Below, one piece after another: positions 1 through 9,024 of a stretch of DNA of 51,387 nucleotides. The first letter of the stretch is position 1. Every line of letters begins with the position of its first letter. The DNA is from Methanobrevibacter ruminantium. Its GTDB lineage: Archaea; Methanobacteriota; Methanobacteria; Methanobacteriales; Methanobacteriaceae. Location of the stretch: the NCBI RefSeq assembly GCF_016294135.1, contig NZ_JAEDCO010000009.1:1-51387 (forward strand), given 5' to 3'. The notes under the pieces were generated by a model. The model saw only the letters and a program-made list of their open reading frames with translations. It made no database searches and was not told where the DNA came from. Made by a program: the position numbers and the translations under genes.

Positions 1-227
1 CTTTTTAGTTATATTTTTTCTTATTTTTATTTTCTTTGTTTGTTTTTTTCTTATTTTTATTTTATTAGGCTATTTTTATCTTATTTTCATATTATTAATT
101 TTTTTAAATTAATCAAGAAAAAACAATTAAAGGATAAAGATATGCAAATAAAAAACAAATAATAAAAAAAGCTGAAAATAGCAAAATTAAAAAAGTAAAG
201 TTTTAAAAAAAGAGAAAATAAGAAGAT
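1..227. other. AT-rich non-coding left edge
   Basis: No gene seen. The first 90 bases are T-rich with an imperfect direct repeat of a TTTTTTCTTATTTTTATTTT-like stretch near 15-35 and 45-65. Because the first gene runs leftwards off the minus strand and stops at 228, the T tracts read on the minus strand downstream of it are A-rich near the window edge, while 180-227 reads as T-rich on the minus strand and could serve as its terminator. That assignment is inference. Confidence 0.5.
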
Positions 228-659
228 TTACAATTCGGCTAAATCTTCTTTGGATAAGAGGTTGGCATCTGCATCTTTCAATGCTTTTACACCGTCTTCA
301 TAGTTTTCGATTTTAACGACAACAATAGCTTCATCTGTTTTAGAGCTTACGAATGCATATAGGTATTCAACATTTATGCTTTCCTTTTCAAGGATTTCAA
401 GCATGGTGTTAAGGCCGTTAGGTTCGTCTTTAACCCCTACAACAAGTACATCAGTTTCTTTGACTGTGAATTTTTCTTCTTTTAAAGCTTTGATTGCCAC
501 TTCATTGTCTGAAACGATTAATCTTAAAATTCCATATTTGGAACTGTCTGCAATGGAAAGAGCTCTAATGTTCACTCCTGCCTGTGACATTGCATTAACC
601 GCTTTTTTTAATTTTCCTTCTTTATTTTCAAGAAATACGGAAAGTTGTTTTACACTCAT
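228..659 (-). CDS. ACT domain protein, amino acid-binding
   Basis: A 143-residue protein made almost entirely of two ACT-like units: the N-terminal half opens with a typical ACT start (KQLSVFLENKEGKL, residues 4-17) and a second unit follows from about residue 70 (GLNTMLEILEKESINVEYLYA). ACT domains bind amino acids and control enzymes of amino acid metabolism. The start has GTGAT four bases upstream, a good ribosome binding site. It lies 49 bases downstream of the phenylacetate-CoA ligase on the same strand. Stand-alone ACT proteins are common beside arylacetate-CoA ligases and indolepyruvate oxidoreductase genes in methanogens, so a role sensing aromatic amino acids is the reasonable inference; the ligand is not shown by the sequence. 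Confidence 0.85.
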   Translation of the reverse strand: MSVKQLSVFLENKEGKLKKAVNAMSQAGVNIRALSIADSSKYGILRLIVSDNEVAIKALKEEKFTVKETDVLVVGVKDEPNGLNTMLEILEKESINVEYLYAFVSSKTDEAIVVVKIENYEDGVKALKDADANLLSKEDLAEL

Positions 660-708
660 ATTATCACTTTCTTAATAATTGATATAAAATATATTTATTA
701 AAGTTCAA

Positions 709-2010
709 CTAATCAAAGTTCCTCTCATCAATCACTCTAATAGCTTTTCCTTCACTTCTTGGTAAGGATTCAGGTTCTACTAAAGTTACATCTACACTAA
801 TTCCAATTGCACTTTGGATTTTCTTAGCAATTCTTCTTTCAAATTCTTCAATCTTCTTCATTTCATCAGAGAACAATTCTGAAGAAGTTTCCACTTTCAC
901 TTCAATTTCATCAAGTGTTTTTGGTCTGGAAACATGAATTTGATAGTTTGCAGTTAATCCTTCAATTTGCAAGATAGCAGCTTCGATTTGAGATGGGTAA
1001 ACCATTACTCCCTTGATTTTTAACATGTCGTCGCTTCTACCAGTGATTCTGTCCATTCTAACAGTGGTTCTTCCACAAGGGCATTTATCTCTTCTAAGTG
1101 CAGTAATGTCTTTTGTTCTGAATCTGATAACAGGCATTCCTTCTCTTGTAAGGTTGGTTAAGACCAATTCCCCTTTTTGCCCATCTTCAAGGGGTTCTCC
1201 AGTTTCGGAGTCGATGATTTCTGGATAGAAATGATCTTCTTGTATGTGTAATCCTGTTTGGTATTCACATTCTGTAGATACTCCCGGACCCATCAATTCA
1301 GTTAATCCATAAATGTTATGCGCAGTAATTCCAAGCTTTTCCTCTAAGCTATGTCTCATTTCTTCAGTCCACATCTCAGCTCCGAAAATTCCTGCATGCA
1401 AACTGATGCTTTCCGCATTGAATCCTTCTTTTTCAAGGGATTCTGCTAAATACATTGCATAGGAAGGAGTACATGTTAGGATATCGCTTTGGAAGTCTTC
1501 CATAATCTTCAATTGTCTTGCAGTGTTTCCTGAAGACATTGGTATAACTGTTGCACCCATTGCCTTTGCACCGTGGTCGATTCCAAATCCTCCAGTGAAT
1601 AATCCGTATCCGTATGAATTTTGAATTTTAGAGTTTTTGTCTCCTCCAGCCATAGCAATAGCTCTTGCAGTACATTCTCCCCATATGTCTATATCTTTTT
1701 GGGTATATCCTGATACAACAGGGGTTCCAGTGGTTCCTGAGGTACTGTGGATTTCTATAATTTCGTCATCTGGTACAGCAAATAATCCGAATGGGTAAGC
1801 TTCCCTTAAATCAGCTTTTGTTGTAAATGGTATTTTGCTAATGTCGTCAAGAGTTTTCAAGTCATCTGGATGGAATCCAGCATCATCAAACTTTTTCTTG
1901 TAGAATGGGACATTTTCATAAACTCTTTTTACTTGTTGTTGGAATAGGGCAAGTTGCATTTCCTCTTTTTCTTCCCTTTCCATACATTCTGCTTTTTCAT
2001 TCCAAATCAT
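709..2010 (-). CDS. paaK: Phenylacetate-CoA ligase family (arylacetate-CoA ligase)
   Basis: An adenylate-forming ligase of 433 residues. It carries the AMP-binding loop HSTSGTTGTP near residue 90, the YGLTE motif near residue 235, and the mobile C-terminal domain with GRSDDMLKIKGVMVYPSQIE. The family joins phenylacetate or related arylacetates to CoA using ATP. In methanogens the product can be reductively carboxylated by indolepyruvate oxidoreductase to rebuild aromatic amino acids; that gene is not in this window. The open frame starts at a TTG seven codons earlier, but GGAGA lies just upstream of the ATG at 2010, so I use that start. It probably forms an operon with the following ACT protein. 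Substrate (phenylacetate, indoleacetate or hydroxyphenylacetate) cannot be told from sequence. Confidence 0.9.
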   Translation of the reverse strand: MIWNEKAECMEREEKEEMQLALFQQQVKRVYENVPFYKKKFDDAGFHPDDLKTLDDISKIPFTTKADLREAYPFGLFAVPDDEIIEIHSTSGTTGTPVVSGYTQKDIDIWGECTARAIAMAGGDKNSKIQNSYGYGLFTGGFGIDHGAKAMGATVIPMSSGNTARQLKIMEDFQSDILTCTPSYAMYLAESLEKEGFNAESISLHAGIFGAEMWTEEMRHSLEEKLGITAHNIYGLTELMGPGVSTECEYQTGLHIQEDHFYPEIIDSETGEPLEDGQKGELVLTNLTREGMPVIRFRTKDITALRRDKCPCGRTTVRMDRITGRSDDMLKIKGVMVYPSQIEAAILQIEGLTANYQIHVSRPKTLDEIEVKVETSSELFSDEMKKIEEFERRIAKKIQSAIGISVDVTLVEPESLPRSEGKAIRVIDERNFD

Positions 2011-2567
2011 ATAATTTCTCCAATGATTCAATATGTCTTTTGAGTAATAATTTACTTAACATTATAAATTTAAGATTTATTTTGATTTAAAATAATAGTC
2101 ATATGAATTAAATTATTTTTTAAATAAAACCGTTTTAAAACTTATAATTTAATAACATTATTTAATTTATTTTTAATCATTAATAAGTTTACTAGTTTAA
2201 AAATTCTTTTTAATGTATAAATTGTATATTTTTTGTTCATTTCTGCACAGTTTAGTTTTCCAAAATATTCTATTTAATCAATTTATTAACTTTATTAAGA
2301 CTTAATAAGGTTCCATATATTTTTTAGTAATTTCTAAAAAAATTTATATATAATATAAATTAAAGATTATTGTGTAAAAGTATTATTTATTAAGTTTTAC
2401 TATTCTAAATGAATTATTTTCTAAAATGATAAATTTGGTTCATTTTTATTAAATATTATTAATTATTTTTTGAATGTTATTTTATAATTGAAATTTTAGA
2501 AAAGCGTTTAGGATAAAATATTCAAAAAAATTATTTTTAATACTGATCTTTATTTAGAGGTTTTTGG
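2011..2567. other. Divergent intergenic region, promoters only
   Basis: No gene seen in this 557-base AT-rich stretch between the divergent ligase and symporter genes. It should hold both promoters. TATA-like stretches occur near 2340-2360 (TTTATATATAATATAAA) and near 2514-2523 (ATAAAATATT), the latter being suitably placed for the symporter transcript. GAGG at about 2556 is a plausible ribosome binding site for the symporter. No convincing hairpin or operator was found. Confidence 0.5.
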
Positions 2568-4217
2568 ATGAATTACTTTTTATTAGGAATAGTTTTTATC
2601 GTCTATTTTATTATGGTAGGGTATGTCGGATACCTTGCTTGGAAGAGAACTAATTCCTCAGAAGACTTTATGATTGCAGGTAGGGAAACTCACCCATATA
2701 TCATGGCATTAAGTTATGGGGCTACTTTCATTTCCACTGCAGCTATAGTCGGTTTCGGAGGGGTTGCAGGTAAATACGGTATGGGTATACTTTGGCTTGT
2801 ATTCTTAAATATTTTCGTAGGGGTTTTCATCGCATTCGTATTCTTTGGTAAAAGAACTCGTAGAATGGGTAAAAATCTTGGATCCCTTACATTTCCAGAG
2901 TTTTTAGGCCGCAGATTCAATAGTAAATTCATACAGTACTTTAGTGGAATTTTAATCTTCTGTGCTATGCCGATTTATGCGGCTGTAGTTCTTATTGGTG
3001 CAGCAAGATTTATGGAAAGCTCTTTAATGCTTGACTTTAATTTAGCGCTTTTGGTGCTTGCAGTTGTCATCTGTGCTTATGTATTGTTCGGTGGTTTAAA
3101 AGGTGTTATGTATACCGATGCATTGCAAGGAACAATCATGTTTGTCGGTATGATAATCTTGCTTGTATTCATTTACTGGGTATTGGGTGGTGTTACTGAA
3201 GCAAATACTGCACTTACAAATATGGCTCACCTTTATCCTCCTGATGCTATCGCCGAAGGAGGTACAGGTTGGACAAGTTTCCCAACACTTGGAAGTCCGT
3301 TCTGGTGGTCTCTTGTAACCACAACCATTATGGGTGTAGGTATCGGTGCATTGGCTCAACCACAGCTTGCAGTAAGATTCATGACTGTAAAATCTAACAA
3401 GGAATTACACAGATCTCTTTTAATCGGTGCTATCTTCATTGCTGTAATGACTTGTACCGCTTATATTGTAGGTTCCTTATCCAATGTATACTTCTATCAG
3501 AATTTCGGACAGATTGCAATTGATTATGTTGGTGGAAACATGGATTCAATCATTCCAACATTCATTTCAACAGCGCTTCCGGAATGGTTCGTATACATAT
3601 TCCTATTGTCATTGCTTGCAGCAGCTATGTCCACTTTAAGTTCTCAGTACCACACTCAAGGAACTGCATTAGGTCATGATATTGTAGATGCAATTAGAAA
3701 CAGAGGCGGTTCTGATGAGTACAGTGAAGAGGAACTCAATGCAAACAAGGCTGTAGAAGAAAGTAAAATTGGATTTATTTCAGTTAGCCAAGCAGGTATT
3801 TTAATAGCAGTTATTCTTTCATTGGTAATTGGTTTAGCATTGCCTGGCAGTATTGTAGCACTTGGTACTTCATTGTTCATGGGATTATGTGCAGCAGCAT
3901 TCTTGCCGGTTTATTGTGCAGCTTTATTCTGGAAACGCACAACTAAGGAAGGTGCAATTGCAGGACTTTTATCCGGTACATTAACAAGTTTATTCTTGCT
4001 TGTATTCGTATTTAAGAAAACTGCAACAGGTCTTGGTATTTGTAAATTCATATTTGGTGTAGACATGTTAATCAATACCATGCCTTGGTATTCAATTGAC
4101 GTAATGATTTTTGCTATACCTGTTTCTGCAATATTTACCATTGTAGTAAGTTTGCTTACACAACCAATTGATGAAAAAGTCCTTGACAAATCCTTTGAGG
4201 GGATTTCTAAAGAATAG
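2568..4217 (+). CDS. Sodium:solute symporter family (SSS) permease
   Basis: A 549-residue polytopic membrane protein with about 13 hydrophobic segments, typical in length for the SSS family (PutP/PanF/ActP type). The N-terminus has the family-like stretch ...GRETHPYIMALSYGATFIST, followed by GGVAGKYGMG, and a conserved Na-site-like region ending in LLAAAMSTLSSQYHTQGTAL near residue 350. These transporters bring in sugars, amino acids, pantothenate or organic acids with Na+. The substrate cannot be assigned. The neighbouring arylacetate-CoA ligase, divergently transcribed, makes uptake of an organic acid a possibility only. A 37-residue membrane protein starts 8 bases after its stop and is probably its partner. 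Residues about 385-405 form an acidic cytoplasmic loop (DEYSEEELNANKAVEES). Confidence 0.88.
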   Translation: MNYFLLGIVFIVYFIMVGYVGYLAWKRTNSSEDFMIAGRETHPYIMALSYGATFISTAAIVGFGGVAGKYGMGILWLVFLNIFVGVFIAFVFFGKRTRRMGKNLGSLTFPEFLGRRFNSKFIQYFSGILIFCAMPIYAAVVLIGAARFMESSLMLDFNLALLVLAVVICAYVLFGGLKGVMYTDALQGTIMFVGMIILLVFIYWVLGGVTEANTALTNMAHLYPPDAIAEGGTGWTSFPTLGSPFWWSLVTTTIMGVGIGALAQPQLAVRFMTVKSNKELHRSLLIGAIFIAVMTCTAYIVGSLSNVYFYQNFGQIAIDYVGGNMDSIIPTFISTALPEWFVYIFLLSLLAAAMSTLSSQYHTQGTALGHDIVDAIRNRGGSDEYSEEELNANKAVEESKIGFISVSQAGILIAVILSLVIGLALPGSIVALGTSLFMGLCAAAFLPVYCAALFWKRTTKEGAIAGLLSGTLTSLFLLVFVFKKTATGLGICKFIFGVDMLINTMPWYSIDVMIFAIPVSAIFTIVVSLLTQPIDEKVLDKSFEGISKE

Positions 4218-4225
4218 GTGATATT

Positions 4226-4339
4226 ATGGTAGTTTTAGGAATTGAAGATCCTTGGATTTGGGGAGCTTATGTATTAATAATTTTAATTACATTAATTTGT
4301 ATTGTGTATGGTGCATTAAAATGGAACAGTGAGGATTAA
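4226..4339 (+). CDS. Small single-span membrane protein, probable symporter accessory subunit
   Basis: A 37-residue open frame with one hydrophobic span (WGAYVLIILITLICIVYGAL) between an acidic N-terminus (VVLGIEDPW) and a charged tail (KWNSED). GGTGAT sits three bases before the ATG, the same spacing as in neighbouring genes, and the start lies 8 bases after the symporter stop, so the two are co-translated. Very small membrane proteins of this layout are known beside SSS transporters in methanogens and are annotated as symporter small accessory proteins; I assign it on size, topology and position. It was too short for ordinary gene calling. What it does for the transporter (stability, assembly or gating) is unknown. 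Confidence 0.75.
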   Translation: MVVLGIEDPWIWGAYVLIILITLICIVYGALKWNSED

Positions 4340-4578
4340 ATTAAATCTTTATCTTTTTCTTTTCATTCTTTCTATTTTTTTATTTTTTATTTTTTATTTT
4401 TTTATTTCTATCGATTTTTTACTTTTTTTTACTTTTTCATAATTATTTTTATTTTCATTTATTTTTTCAAAATATTTATTAATTGATTAAAATAAAAAGA
4501 ATATTGTTTATTAATTGTTTATTAATATAAAAATTTTCAATTACAATTATTATCTAACTTATTTTCGGAGAGATTTTT

Positions 4579-4863
4579 ATGAGAATAGTTAAGGAATTAG
4601 TCGGTAAAGAGGTTTTAGGCAACGACGTAATAAGTATGGGAAAGGTTGTTGATGTTGAGGTTGACCTGGAAGAAAATTTCATAGAATCAATCATAGTATC
4701 TAAAGGAGGAATTCAAGAATCCTTAAACATCAGCAAAAGTGAATTGGTAATTCCTTTTGATATGATCAGTAAAATTGGGGACAAGATTATCTTGAAAGAC
4801 GTTTTCGATGAGGAACTTGCTCAAATGGAAGAGGAAATCGAGGATTTGAAAAGTCAATTATAA
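4579..4863 (+). CDS. PRC-barrel domain protein
   Basis: A 94-residue protein. Residues 1-75 fit a single PRC-barrel: MRIVKELVGKEVLGNDVISM, then a valine/aspartate-rich strand pattern (GKVVDVEVDLEEN) and IPFDMISKIGDKIIL. The last 20 residues are a short acidic helix (EELAQMEEEIEDLK). PRC-barrel proteins occur in RNA processing (RimM) and in small archaeal proteins of unknown role. GGAGAG precedes the start by six bases. Its stop is 25 bases from the start of pyrE on the same strand, so the two are probably co-transcribed, though no functional link is evident. Confidence 0.8.
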   Translation: MRIVKELVGKEVLGNDVISMGKVVDVEVDLEENFIESIIVSKGGIQESLNISKSELVIPFDMISKIGDKIILKDVFDEELAQMEEEIEDLKSQL

Positions 4864-4888
4864 TTCATTTTTACAAGTTGTGATTTCA

Positions 4889-5413
4889 ATGGTTACAAAA
4901 GAGTATTTGATTGAGATATTAAAGGAAAATAAGGTGTTTGAAGAAGGAGATTTCATTCTTGCTTCAGGTAAAAAAAGTAATTATTATGTCAATATGAAAA
5001 GGGCCATAACCGAACCTGAAATATTGTCCACTATAGCTAAACTGATCAATGAAAAGGTTGATGATGACATTGATAAGATTGCAGGTCCTGCATTAGGTGC
5101 GGTTCCTATTGCAACCGCTGTTTCACTTGAATCAAGAAAACCTCTCTTAATGATTAGAAAAGAGAAAAAAGGTTACGGAACTTCCAAATTGATTGAGGGA
5201 GATTTGCTTGAAGGTGACAATGTAATACTTGTTGAAGATGTTACTACCACTGGTGGATCTTTATTAAAAGCAATAAATGCAATACTTGATAATGGAGGAG
5301 TAGTTAAAAAAGCATTTGTTGTTGTGGACAGGGAAGAAGGTGCAATGGAGACCTTCGCAAATGAAGGAATCACACTTGAACCATTAATTTCCGTAAGCGA
5401 ATTTTTTGAATAA
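4889..5413 (+). CDS. pyrE: Orotate phosphoribosyltransferase
   Basis: Transfers the ribose-phosphate of PRPP to orotate to give OMP in pyrimidine synthesis. The 174-residue length is usual for archaeal PyrE. The sequence shows the expected N-terminal block (FILASGKKSNYYVNMKRA), the family GPALGAVPIATAV, the MIRKEKKGYG loop and the PRPP-binding motif ILVEDVTTTGGSL. The open frame begins at a GTG at 4880, but GTGAT beginning at that GTG is better read as the ribosome binding site for the ATG at 4889. A second OPRT-like protein is encoded at 40648-41262 but has an N-terminal helix-turn-helix and is probably a regulator, so this is the true enzyme. Confidence 0.95.
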   Translation: MVTKEYLIEILKENKVFEEGDFILASGKKSNYYVNMKRAITEPEILSTIAKLINEKVDDDIDKIAGPALGAVPIATAVSLESRKPLLMIRKEKKGYGTSKLIEGDLLEGDNVILVEDVTTTGGSLLKAINAILDNGGVVKKAFVVVDREEGAMETFANEGITLEPLISVSEFFE

Positions 5414-5581
5414 TTGAATTTAAAAAAACAATCGTTTTTTAATTCTTTTATATTTCTCTTTTTTTCTATTTTTTTATTTTTTAACTTTTTATTTTTTTAA
5501 TTTTTTATTTTTTTATAGGTTCATTTAATTATTTCATTCTCTTAACCATTTTTTTATTTATTCTTTAGTTGTTTATAAAAA

Positions 5582-6100
5582 TTATTTTGTTGCATGTTTT
5601 TTCAAGTGACCTAATTCATCAATAATGATTCCAAGGCCAGTCTTTACTGCATTTGGAGAGCCAGGCATTGCGAATATCATGGTTTTTCTATAGATTCCTG
5701 CAGTAGCTCTTGACAATAGGGATCCTGCTCCTAATTCATCATATGAAATAGCTCTGAATATTTCTCCAAATCCCTTGATTTCCTTTTCAAAAAGAGGTTC
5801 TATTGTTTCAATGGTGATGTCCCTTGATTCGAGTCCTGTTCCGCCAGTTGTAATGATGACTTCTATTCCATTATCAATCATTTCCTCAATAGTGTGTCTT
5901 AATGTGTCAATTTCGTCAGGGATGATTGCGTAAGCATCAACATCATATTTTTTAGCCAATTCCTCTTTTAAGTATTTTCCAGACAAGTCCTTTTCTTCCC
6001 CCTCCTTGTCATTGGAAAACCTGTCACTAAGAGTGATTACACCACAGGATACTTTTATAGGTGCTTTCTTTTTATGCAATTCCATAGTTTCGCTTTTCAT
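5582..6100 (-). CDS. moaB: Molybdopterin adenylyltransferase family (MoaB/Mog)
   Basis: A 172-residue protein of the MoaB/MogA family, which activates molybdopterin by adenylylation before insertion of molybdenum or tungsten. Visible family motifs: GVITLSDRFSNDKEG near residue 21, TTGGTGLESRDITIE near residue 85 and FAMPGSPNAVKTGLG near residue 143. Methanogens need this cofactor for formylmethanofuran dehydrogenase. GTGAT four bases before the ATG supports the start. It stands alone, with AT-rich DNA on both sides; the convergent pyrE ends 168 bases away. Confidence 0.92.
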   Translation of the reverse strand: MKSETMELHKKKAPIKVSCGVITLSDRFSNDKEGEEKDLSGKYLKEELAKKYDVDAYAIIPDEIDTLRHTIEEMIDNGIEVIITTGGTGLESRDITIETIEPLFEKEIKGFGEIFRAISYDELGAGSLLSRATAGIYRKTMIFAMPGSPNAVKTGLGIIIDELGHLKKHATK

Positions 6101-6313
6101 AAGATCACTTCCATGATTATTTTTTAATAAATTTCTAATTTTTTAAAATTAATATGTTAAATTGATATATTTCATATTAATTTTTATTGATTTCATATAA
6201 AATATTTTTTATAATTTATTGAATTTTGCATGTTATTTAAATATGCAATTATACGATTATTACTTAAATTAATATCATTAACTTTATTTATTTAAAATAT
6301 AAATATATTTATC

Positions 6314-6820
6314 ATGAATGATTTATTTTATATCTTGGATGCGTCTGCATTTATCAATGGCTTTGAACCAAAAAGCCAATTTAACTTCACTGTTTCTCTG
6401 ATAACCGATGAAGTAAAGGACTTAAAATCCAAGATATTGTTAGATCAAGCTATTGAAGAAGGAAAAATAATAATAAAAGAGCCAAAAGAAGAGTTTATTG
6501 AAGAATTGAATGAAATTATCTCCAAATCTGGAGATGATTTGCGTTTATCCGAAGCAGATAAAAAGCTATTGGCTTTAGCTTTAGACTTAAAGAGTGAAAA
6601 TGAAAACATTAAGGTTTTAACCGATGATTATTCAATGCAGAATGTTTTGAAAATCATTGATATTCCATATGACAGCATAATAACTGAAGGGATTAAGGGA
6701 ATATACAATTGGGTTAAAACATGTGAAGGATGCAAGAAGGAGTTTGATGCAGACTATCCTTTTGACGATTGTGAAATATGCGGGTCTAAAGTATTTAAAA
6801 GAAGAATAAAAACCTATTAA
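6314..6820 (+). CDS. nob1: Ribosome maturation endonuclease Nob1 (PIN domain plus zinc ribbon)
   Basis: A 168-residue protein with an N-terminal PIN nuclease domain (YILDASAFINGF, with the catalytic Asp at residue 9) and a C-terminal zinc ribbon with two CxxC pairs (CEGCKKEF and CEICGSKVF). This layout and length match archaeal Nob1, which cuts the 3' end of 16S rRNA precursor during small-subunit maturation. There is no ribosome binding site before the ATG; an A/T-rich TATA-like stretch (AAATATAAATATA, about 6294-6305) lies close upstream, so a leaderless transcript is possible. It ends 17 bases before the DUF2117 gene and is likely co-transcribed with it. Confidence 0.9.
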   Translation: MNDLFYILDASAFINGFEPKSQFNFTVSLITDEVKDLKSKILLDQAIEEGKIIIKEPKEEFIEELNEIISKSGDDLRLSEADKKLLALALDLKSENENIKVLTDDYSMQNVLKIIDIPYDSIITEGIKGIYNWVKTCEGCKKEFDADYPFDDCEICGSKVFKRRIKTY

Positions 6821-6837
6821 ACGTATTTGGTGTGAAT

Positions 6838-8931
6838 ATGGAAATTGGTGTAGTTGTACATGGTCCAGGAATAGTTGATTCAGGGTGGGCCGAAAAAATT
6901 ATTGATATTCTGTCTAATTTTGGTAATGTCAGTTGTCGTTTAGGTGGAACAATGGGCAGAACAGCAGTAATCGATGCCGGATTAGAGGATGTCATTGACA
7001 TATCATTGAAATTATTGCCTAGTCAATCATTGGAGCTGTTCAACAGGGAACGTGCTGATGTCATTTTCCTATTGAATTATGGAAAGTCTCCTGAAACTGG
7101 ACGTGTTTTTGGTTATAAGGTATTTACTCATTATTTCAAACAGATTTCCAATGAGGATTTTTTAGCTACCAACCATAAGCCATTGTATGAATCAAGCATT
7201 CCTGTTATTCAAATAGAAAGGCCGGGAGAGGAAGATGGTGCAATCATCAGTTGGAATGTGATTTTGAATGAGCAATTGGCTAAAAGCAGAAAAAGCAAAA
7301 GGGCACGTTTAGGCTTAGGCGATAAAAATATGCTTGAGTCTCTTTCCTTTAACTTTGAAGAACTATTTGGTGGCTTGAAAGCAGCTTTGGATTTAATTGA
7401 AGTCACACCGGAAGAAGTTGTTTCAGACTATTTTTCAAATAATCAAGAGAGTGAAGATGAAAAATCCATTGAAAAGTTATTGCAATCCTATGATGATTAT
7501 GAAACCAGCAATTACACTTACCGTAAGATTCATGGCGTAAGCCCTGATGAAAATATCTTCATTAATGGAATTGTTGTTGGATATTCCAATGCAGATTCCA
7601 TTGTCCTCATTGCCCGTGATGGAATGATTGTAGACATCATCAACGGAACCATCAAATATCATGGACTTGAAAAGTTAGGTCCTGTTGATTTGGAAAGGAT
7701 AATCGTGAAAACCGGTTTGCTTAGAAAATCTGAAGACATCAATCCAAGGATATTGTCTAATAATGATATTTATGTAAATGATATTGAGAGAAATCTTTAC
7801 TCCGGTGAAATTTCTGAGGATGAGTATTCCTTTAAAGTGGCTTATGTGGATCATGCTGCTTATGACATTTACAAATTCAAGGACTTTGACTTGGTTGTTA
7901 CAATAGGTGACGACACTTCATTGGTCGCTTCTGACATTTTGTACAGATTCAATATACCAATCATTGGAATCATTGATGGAGATTTGGATAAGGTTGTTGA
8001 AAACGGCTTTGTCAATGAAAAATCAATATTCCTTGAAGTCGCTTCCGGTTTTGATGATATTGTCGGCCAATACATCAATGAGGAAATCTTCATGTCAAAG
8101 GACACATTTGAAATGCCTTTTGATGAGAAAGACAATTCTGTAGAGGAATTTAAAGCTGTCATATTCAATGTTTTCAAGGATCATCTTGTTGAGAAAGTAA
8201 AGGACATAGTTCCAAGCTTTGTCGAAAAGGATTGCGATTATAATGTTATTGACACTTATCAGGAGGTTGTTGATGAAAATCCTGAACTTGTTGAAAATCT
8301 GGATGAGTTCATTGATGGATTTGAATATGAGACCTTAGAGGAAGGGGAAGAGATTTATTTGGATGAAAATTATGATTTTCCACTTGAAGAATATGCTGCT
8401 GATGATTTTGAGGAACTTTCCGATGCTCAACTTGAAGAGCTGTTAGTTGAACATGGATCCGGTGAATACGAAGAAGTCTATTTCGATGAAGAGATTTATC
8501 TTGATGATGAAGTTTATCCTGATGAAGAGGATTCCATTTATTATGATGAGGTTCCATTAGAAGAAACTGCCGACGAGCCTTTAGTTGAGGAAATCTATGT
8601 TGAACATGGTAACGATGAGCATTTCGTTGAAGAGATTTATGTTGAACATGATAAAGGAGAACCTTTAGTTGAAGAGGTTTATGTTGAGCGTGATTCAGAT
8701 GAGCCTATGGTTGAGGAGATTTTTGTTGAGCATGATGACGAAGAGGTCATTTATGAAGATGTTCCAGTTGAAGAGGTTTATCTGGATGAAAACTTAAATG
8801 ATGTTTCTTCAGAAGAGTCTATTGGTGAATATGCAGATGAATCCGATGGATGGGCTGAATATATTGAAGAGGAATTTGGAGATTCAGTTGATGATTCACA
8901 GGAATCCGACGATTCTGATAGGCAGAATTGA
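6838..8931 (+). CDS. DUF2117 family protein with long acidic repetitive C-terminus
   Basis: A 697-residue protein. The N-terminal half (roughly residues 1-400) matches the methanogen DUF2117 type, opening with MEIGVVVHGPGIVDSGWAEK and containing GGTMGRTAVIDAG; its function is not known to me. From about residue 480 the protein becomes extremely acidic and repetitive, with a 12-15 residue unit of the form (P)LVEEIYVEHxxDE repeated about five times between 8575 and 8720. The tail is probably disordered. The open frame begins at a GTG (6832), but GGTG five bases before the ATG at 6838 has the same spacing as neighbouring genes. The downstream marker 2 gene suggests, weakly, a link to methanogenesis or its cofactors. 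Confidence 0.8.
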   Translation: MEIGVVVHGPGIVDSGWAEKIIDILSNFGNVSCRLGGTMGRTAVIDAGLEDVIDISLKLLPSQSLELFNRERADVIFLLNYGKSPETGRVFGYKVFTHYFKQISNEDFLATNHKPLYESSIPVIQIERPGEEDGAIISWNVILNEQLAKSRKSKRARLGLGDKNMLESLSFNFEELFGGLKAALDLIEVTPEEVVSDYFSNNQESEDEKSIEKLLQSYDDYETSNYTYRKIHGVSPDENIFINGIVVGYSNADSIVLIARDGMIVDIINGTIKYHGLEKLGPVDLERIIVKTGLLRKSEDINPRILSNNDIYVNDIERNLYSGEISEDEYSFKVAYVDHAAYDIYKFKDFDLVVTIGDDTSLVASDILYRFNIPIIGIIDGDLDKVVENGFVNEKSIFLEVASGFDDIVGQYINEEIFMSKDTFEMPFDEKDNSVEEFKAVIFNVFKDHLVEKVKDIVPSFVEKDCDYNVIDTYQEVVDENPELVENLDEFIDGFEYETLEEGEEIYLDENYDFPLEEYAADDFEELSDAQLEELLVEHGSGEYEEVYFDEEIYLDDEVYPDEEDSIYYDEVPLEETADEPLVEEIYVEHGNDEHFVEEIYVEHDKGEPLVEEVYVERDSDEPMVEEIFVEHDDEEVIYEDVPVEEVYLDENLNDVSSEESIGEYADESDGWAEYIEEEFGDSVDDSQESDDSDRQN
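8575..8790 (+). repeat. In-gene tandem repeat encoding acidic VEEIYVEH units
   Basis: Degenerate tandem repeat inside the DUF2117 gene. Successive units read LVEEIYVEHGNDE, FVEEIYVEHDKGEP, LVEEVYVERDSDEP, MVEEIFVEHDDEE, then a decayed VEEVYLDEN. At the DNA level the units are 36-45 bases long and share GTTGA(A/G)GA(A/G)(A/G)T(T/C)TATGTTGA. Such repeats can change copy number by recombination or slippage. Confidence 0.85.
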
Positions 8932-9024
8932 TTTATTTAATTATTTTTATAGCCAATTATTGAGCAAATTATTGATTTAATATCTAAATTATTTTAAATT
9001 ATTTTTATTATTAAAGGTGTAATG

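Noticed and set aside
8309..8557. A His/Gln-rich 82-codon minus-strand frame
   Set aside because: It is the antisense of the acidic repeat region of the DUF2117 gene, so the composition is a by-product.
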